From: Adiantum capillus-veneris | Taxonomy: Eukaryota; Streptophyta; Polypodiopsida; Polypodiales; Pteridaceae | Assembly: GCA_014529385.2 (NCBI GenBank) | Contig: CM043963.1 | Coordinates: 106,916,912 to 106,980,911, forward strand | Direction: 5' to 3' | DNA length: 64,000 nt | Shown here: piece by piece, positions 59,201-64,000 of the stretch | Layout: every line of letters starts with the position of its first letter | Position numbering within the stretch: the first letter of the stretch is position 1 | Notes under the pieces: model-generated | Told to the model about the DNA's origin: nothing | Databases searched by the model: none | What the model saw: the letters and a program-made list of their open reading frames with translations, nothing else | Made by a program: the position numbers and the translations under genes

Positions 59201-60154
59201 TGCAGTCGCTTGGGGTCCTAGCTAACCTGTCTTGCTTTCTCCAACTTCACCAAATGAAATAGAGGTACCCAAGGCACTGGAGTTTCATGGTCTACCTGTG
59301 TTGTTCAAATTATGTTAAAGCTCAAACTTTGCAACAAGTATTTCTTTTTTGAACTCAAACGCTCTCATGTACCTTCAAATTTCCATGAAATTTTGATAAC
59401 ATATCTTGACGAACTGTAACATCTTCATTTATTGGAAATTCTCCTCCGGCATTTGCCCCTGCTGTCATGTAGGCTTCCATTTCTCTGTCATTGATCTCCT
59501 CGTCCAAGTTGATAGCATCGACTACAAATCCATCTGATGCTCCTTCCTGTACTTTTGCTTTTCCTTTTGCTGCTTTTTTAGACTTTTTTAATGTCACTAC
59601 AGGTGGAGATGGCACATCACGAACTGTTTTGCTCTTGGAGAGAGAGACACTAGCAGATGGTGACATCTCTTGTGGTTATTTCCTTATTATCTTGGTAACT
59701 GGCTATTTAACAAACAATATAGCAATGATCATTCAAAAAGTAAATTCACAGTAGACACTTAACAATTACACTAAAAGAAAAACCAGTTCAAAGCCTTTAT
59801 CGAGATGAACCCAAAAATTAACAGATCACTTTTAAGCCATGCAAGAAGACTTTTTTCCGCCTTCTTCAGAGTAGTCATTTCTTTGTTCATGGAACGAACA
59901 TGAGGTAGAGGAGCGTCCTTGCCATCATATACCTTTAACATCGCAACAAAGAAGCATCCGAGTGGCATTCTGCTCCAATGAAGCTTAGCCAAGCTTGATG
60001 TCTTGTCTATTTGACCTACACCAATCGCTTCTCTATTGTAAATGAACTCAACGTAAGCGCCAATGTCAAATTTCTTGGCCATCTTTAGTCTAAACTCGTG
60101 AATGTAAAGCACAAATGCTCTGACTGATCTGCAAAAAAGAAATAGAATTCTCAT
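56226..60154 (-). pseudogene. Multi-exon gene, methyltransferase-like C-terminus, decayed
   Basis: Coding-like blocks with GT-AG borders run on the minus strand. About 60082-59800 starts MAKKFDIGAYVEFIYNRE; 59666-59376 ends at donor AAG-GTACAT; 59295-58942 has VDHETPVPWVPLF, GYYEPKGYFICSLDAP and MFYTWDGSHMLANWM. Then come about 58860-58748, 58670-58458 (HVMDGAGNGACFKGGKHGE), 58376-58205 (KEIIAAKNRMLPSEFQ), 58130-57885, 57812-57545, 57290-57050, 57045-56625 and 56473-56226. The WDGSH motif recalls the DGxH of ParB-like domains. The last blocks (GVFVVVYQSDSYGMVHD, GWCQDHLNVVV, LLVQYTNENDIVVQYKGECG) recall the end of DNA methyltransferases whose SAM motif lies C-terminal. Both readings are inference. 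Stops near 59217, 59055 and 58822 and frameshifts show it is dead. The introns exclude a processed copy. Confidence 0.45.
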
Positions 60155-60159
60155 CCATT

Positions 60160-60277
60160 TCTCTCTCTCTCTATTTCTCTCCCTCTCACCCTTGCTCTAG
60201 CTCCTGCCTTCTTCAACCCCACTCCCTCTCTCTATCCCCTCTCCCTCTCTACTCTTTTTCCTCTATTTCTCTCCCTC

Positions 60278-60328
<51 letters not shown>

Positions 60329-60660
60329 CACCCTTTCCCCTATCACTCTCTGTTTTCTTTCCTCATTCAACAAGTTTCTCCCTCCCACCCTCCTTCATCC
60401 ACCTATCTCTCTCTATTCTACTCCCTCGCTCTCTCTCACTTACTCTCTATCTTTCTTCCTCCCCCCCTCTCTTTCTCTCTCTCCCCATCATTCTCTCTAT
60501 GCACCCTGCCCCTTGTCCTTCTCTCTCTCTCACGGCTCTTTCTTCCTCCCTCTTCTCTCTTTGTCTCTCCCCCTGGTTTTCTCTCTACACACCTTGCCCC
60601 CTGCCCACGCCTCTTATATATCCATCCATTTAAAAATAACAATTTAACTTCAGATTTTTC

Positions 60661-60702
<42 letters not shown>

Positions 60703-60820
60703 CACAAGGCGAAGACGAGCTCTAGCGCTCACAACTAACGTGTGTGTGTGTGTGTGTGTGTGTGTGCATGTGTGTGCGCGTGTGTGTGTGTGTGTGTGAA
60801 AGAGAGAGAGAGAGAGAGAG
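60160..60820. repeat. CT-rich and GT/GA microsatellite region
   Basis: Interrupted CT-rich DNA (60160-60610), pure (CT)n at about 60282-60327 and 60662-60700, then (GT)n at 60740-60798 followed by (GA)n to 60820. No gene; the long minus frame 60436-60885 is made of repeats. Confidence 0.9.
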
Positions 60821-61235
60821 AAATGAAATGTTATATTAAACATCTTCAAAAGGCCAAAATGACCTATGAGACCAAACTGATACAACCTTGGTGGATCTAA
60901 TACAAAAAAAAATTAGTATAATGAAAAAGTAAAATCTTAATTGCTAGATGTGAACTAAGCAGCTAGCTCGAACTGTGTAGGATATGAGTAGGGGGGTGAA
61001 AGTAGTGACTGCGGGCTAATACAACATAATGTGGGTGTGCGTGTGGGAATAAAATGGGTGAGAGCTGATACAAAGGCTGATACAAGATGAGAAGGGCGTA
61101 AAATCCTCAAAATTGCCAAATCAAAGGAGATCCATCATCAGTCATTAGCGAATCTCATCAATCTCCTCCGTGGTTAATAGTCTCGTGGGCATCTATATCT
61201 CCCTAGCTCAATTGCTCAATCGATCAATGTTCCTC
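60821..61235. repeat. Second copy of the CACTA-1 5' block
   Basis: Same order and orientation as 10551-10945: GAAATGTTATATTA, AAGGCCAAAATGACCTATGA, TGGATCTAATAC, AATCTCATCAATCTCCTCC, TCTCCCTAGCTCAAT. It is bounded on both sides by GT/GA microsatellites, as in CACTA-1. No transposase sequence follows, so this is a CACTA-family fragment or an independent repeat. Confidence 0.7.
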
Positions 61236-61236
61236 T

Positions 61237-61310
<74 letters not shown>
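61236..61310. repeat. (GT)n-(GA)n microsatellite
   Basis: (GT)n about 61238-61279, then (GA)n to 61310. Confidence 0.95.
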
Positions 61311-61315
<5 letters not shown>

Positions 61316-61414
61316 TAGAGACAGAGCGAGAGAGAGAAGGATAGAGACATGGCGCTTACCTTGATTGCAATATCGTCAGTATTCCTTGCAAATCAAAAAC
61401 TCGCCTGCTAACTC

Positions 61415-61424
61415 CTATTTATAG
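61415..61424 (-). promoter_or_regulatory. Possible TATA box, minus strand
   Basis: CTATAAATAG read on the minus strand, in GGCCCTATAAATAGGAG, a textbook plant TATA box. About 50 bp downstream on the minus strand a donor-like AAG-GTAAGC (61355-61365) follows. It may be the promoter and first leader exon for minus-strand transcription toward the 56-60 kb pseudogene. Confidence 0.35.
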
Positions 61425-61484
61425 GGCCTCCTCAATCAAGCATCTCTTTGAGACTCTCTCTCAATCATCGCTTTCACTTTCTCC

Positions 61485-61581
61485 CTCTCAAAGTGGATGC
61501 TAGCATCAGGTGTAGTACGTAGAGAGAGATGACGAAAAAAAAGTTGCAAAAAAAACGCCAAAAGTTGCAGGAAAGAGGTGA

Positions 61582-61666
<85 letters not shown>

Positions 61667-61744
61667 GTGGGCGCTAGCACCAAGCTAAATATGGAGAGAA
61701 GGAGTGAACACATAAACATCACCTCTTTCATGCCAAAATATTAA

Positions 61745-61828
<84 letters not shown>

Positions 61829-61830
61829 GT
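61485..61830. repeat. Two long (TC)n runs in diverged duplicated units
   Basis: (TC)n at about 61589-61663 and 61751-61828. The sequence preceding the first (CTCAAAGTGGATGCTAGCATC, 61487 on) is repeated in diverged form before the second (CTCAAGGTGGGCGCTAGCACC, 61662 on), so the unit of about 175 bp was duplicated. Confidence 0.8.
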
Positions 61831-62055
61831 GCAACCATTTTTTGACCTAGTAGACAACAATTCACTCTTTTGATCATAACTTCTTCATTTGAACTCCGTT
61901 TTGGGTGATCTATAGCCTCAATCAAAGAGCACGATGCCCTCTATGCATTGATGTAAACACAAAAACTTTTAGAGTTATAAAAATTGTTTTTGTAGAAACA
62001 TTTATGAAGTAAACAGGTTCAAAAAAGTTGACTCTCATCTCTTATTTTACATACA

Positions 62056-62220
62056 ATGTCTTCCGGCACTCGCAAGGGTTCTTCTTCTTCAACAAGGTCC
62101 ACAACCATTGTAGAAAATGATCAAAAATCTCTACAACACAACCACTCCACCAACGACATCCAAAACCATGATCATGGCATACTTGGTATCGTTGCAAGAG
62201 ATCGTAAACAAACAAGGTGA
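62056..62220 (+). CDS. Short ORF at LINE 5' end
   Basis: 54 codons, MSSGTRKGSSSSTRS..., Ser/Thr/His-rich, directly before the LINE endonuclease region. It may be the remnant of ORF1 or of the start of ORF2. No domain recognised. Confidence 0.25.
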   Translation: MSSGTRKGSSSSTRSTTIVENDQKSLQHNHSTNDIQNHDHGILGIVARDRKQTR

Positions 62221-62317
62221 AGACTTATAGGCACTTGCAGTGGAGAATGGAACGCTAAGGGTTCTTATGGTTTCAAAGAATCTCAAGCAATAAAGAGGGC
62301 AAGGAGGGGTAGCATGT

Positions 62318-63181
62318 ATGGTTAAGAAAGGATTTGAAGATTTTGTATCAATTGTGAAAGATGACAAGTACAGATGTTATGAATGGCTGAAAATTATGAC
62401 GCCAAAAAGAGCACCCATTTTTGTAGCCGGTTGCTACATTCGCAATCATGATTCCCCCTTTTATGCTTGCATGGATAGAGATCAGCCATTTTTTGATTTG
62501 GAAGAGGATATTTTTTATTTCAAAGGAGAAGGTGATGTTATTGTATTTGGGGATATGAATGCTTGCACAAAAACATTGCAACATGATACTCAACAATTTG
62601 ATATGCCATACATTTCAAGGGAGTTGGAGGAAGTTTACTTGTATGATCGTACTTCAATGGATGAGAAAGAGCCGGATCACTATGGAAAGTTACTTTTACA
62701 CATGTGTAATAGCACGAGTATACTCATCACCAATGGTGTATCTTTGTGGAGTGGAACCAATGGATTTACATGTAGAAAACATAATGGGGATAGTGTGATT
62801 GACTATATGCTACTCTTTGAAGCCGTTATGTATTGCATAAAGAGTTTTATGTTTGGCCAATGGACCCTCGAATCAGACCATCAAACCTTATGTATTGACC
62901 TTGCATGTGAAGAAGCAACTAAGCATGATAATCGTAGCCAAAGGGAAAAGAATTTATTACTATGTATGGATTTCAAACGGGCATCAATGTACATTGAAAT
63001 GGTTGAGCAAAAGTTATGGATGACAAAGCTTCAATGTGACGCATTGGAAACTAAATGGGAAGCTTTAAAGAAAGTTATTTGTTCTTGTGCGGAAGAATGC
63101 TTTGCCATAAAGCATCTCCATGGTATCAACAAAGATAGATCACTCAAAAGGTGGTTTGATAAAGAATGTCAAGATGCTTAA
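62318..63181 (+). pseudogene. LINE endonuclease (EEP family)
   Basis: Nicks target DNA to prime reverse transcription. 288 codons include the AP-endonuclease-like motifs GDVIVFGDMNAC (GDxN), CRKHNGDSVIDYMLL (the D-Y of strand 6) and TLESDHQTLCIDL (catalytic SDH). The N-terminal strand with the metal-binding Glu is not visible, so the domain is truncated at its start. A long helical spacer (ALETKWEALKKVICSCAEEC, LKRWFDKECQDA) leads toward the reverse transcriptase and ends at TAA 63179-63181. Confidence 0.8.
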
Positions 63182-64000
63182 AAGTTCTTGATAAAGCTTG
63201 ATGCAACTATGGACAAAGACAACTATCAAAGTCATTTGCATACATACAAGGCATTGATTCAAAAGAAGAGAAGAAGATGGAAAATAAAGCAACAACTTTT
63301 TCAAGTCTAAGAAAAGGCATGTGCATATGGAAGATTTTGGAGAAACTTGAGGGGCAAGCTGGTTGAGAATTTGGTAACTTGAGTCTTGCGGATATGTACA
63401 CACATTGTAGGCAATTATATTAGCAAGCAAATGTTGAAAAAATACCATTTTATGGTTCACTCCCATGTATGCCCTCTTTTTTTCCTATTGAGGATGTATG
63501 CAGTGGGCTTGAAAAGTTGGCCACTCGCAAAGCGGGAGATCTTCAAGGTATCATGCTGGAGATGATCAAATGGACGAGAGATTTTACCCATGAGTGGATG
63601 TGTGATATGTTCAATCTTGAACTTCAACATGGTATGCCTTATTATTGGAGTACTAATTGGGTCAAGACTTTGCAGAAAGGAGGGGATGTAAAGGATGTAA
63701 ACAACTACCAGACTATAATGATTGAGTCTCTTATGGAAAAGTTGTTTGGGTGCATAATGGAGATGAAATTGAGTGATTGAGCTGAAGAGAATGAAAAGCG
63801 TGCAAAAGAACAAGCGGGTTTTTGTCGATGCCATAGCACCATTGATCATCTTGTCACTCTTCGTGTTCTCATGGAGGAAAGCCGGTTGCAAGGCAAGCAA
63901 TTGTATTATTGTTTTGTGGACTTTAAGAAAACCTTTGATATGATTCCACGTAACAGTTTGTGGAGAAGGATGGAAGAACTCCAAGTGCCAAGTGAGTTTA
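63182..64000 (+). pseudogene. LINE reverse transcriptase, N-terminal half
   Basis: 63182-63468 is frameshifted spacer. 63469-63780 carries LEKLATRKAGDLQGIMLEMIKW and the WVKTLQKGGDVKDVNNYQTIM motif (usually KGD-x-x-NYRPI). After TGA 63778-63780, where the frame expects Trp before AEEN, the same frame continues EQAGFCRCHSTIDHLVTLRV and YYCFVDFKKTFDMIPRNSLW (catalytic motif A, F-D-x-x-x-T/A-F-D) to the window end. The FADD motif C lies beyond the window. Confidence 0.85.

Larger units (their letters stand above)
62221..64000 (+). mobile_element. LINE (non-LTR retrotransposon), 5' part, runs off window
   Basis: Endonuclease followed by reverse transcriptase in the order of L1/jockey-type ORF2. 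Only the plus-strand 5' portion is inside the window. Frameshifts between 63181 and 63469 and a single in-frame TGA show decay. The first part of the endonuclease appears degraded (62221-62317). Confidence 0.85.

Overview
The window looks like nuclear DNA of a land plant, probably a seed-free vascular plant such as a fern or lycophyte (an inference, low confidence). It is almost entirely nested, decayed transposable elements. The evidence is plant-type Ty3/gypsy and Ty1/copia elements primed by initiator Met-tRNA, CACTA (En/Spm) transposons with GT-AG introns, a LINE, long CT/GA, GT and TA microsatellites, and two broken genes that look like host genes. Nothing prokaryotic is present, and I see no intact host gene.

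Layout. 1-3135: gag region of an LTR retroelement with a zinc knuckle. 3136-21178: a Ty3/gypsy element (gypsy-1) with very unequal LTRs (5087 and 2104 bp). Its 5' LTR carries a 1318-bp transposon with TTAA target duplication (4071-5388), and its interior carries a nearly whole CACTA element (CACTA-1, 9769-16589, target duplication CGA). 21179-24512: protease and tail of another LTR retroelement, ending in a polypurine tract and an LTR-like stretch. 24513-36379: three minus-strand LTRs alternating with two short gag-only interiors (gypsy-3). The third LTR is split by a Ty1/copia element (29740-35392, target duplication ATTGA). 36380-39860: minus-strand remnant of a second CACTA element. 41297-51485: a full-length Ty3/gypsy element (gypsy-2) with about 99% identical LTRs and a 4-bp target duplication ACGT, inserted in a 241-bp tandem repeat. 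52263-52830: a minus-strand pseudogene of a small secreted cysteine-rich, 2S-albumin-like protein, split by a 175-bp miniature transposon. 53.2-53.9 kb: small tandem repeats and two hairpins. 56226-60154: an unrecognised multi-exon minus-strand pseudogene whose C-terminal half resembles a DNA methyltransferase (weak). 60.2-61.9 kb: microsatellite-rich DNA including a block shared with CACTA-1. 62.05-64.0 kb: a LINE running off the window.

Order of events where nesting shows it: the gag element is older than gypsy-1; CACTA-1 and the TTAA element landed inside gypsy-1; the copia element landed in a gypsy-3 LTR; gypsy-2 is the youngest dated insertion. Most coding regions carry only one to four lesions, so domain order can be read, but no element here looks able to move on its own. 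The observations I find most worth following are the TTAA-duplicating transposon with its empty site in the sister LTR, the miniature transposon whose removal exactly restores the reading frame of the albumin-like gene, the pair of related small ORFs inside the gypsy-2 LTR, and the methyltransferase-like multi-exon pseudogene.
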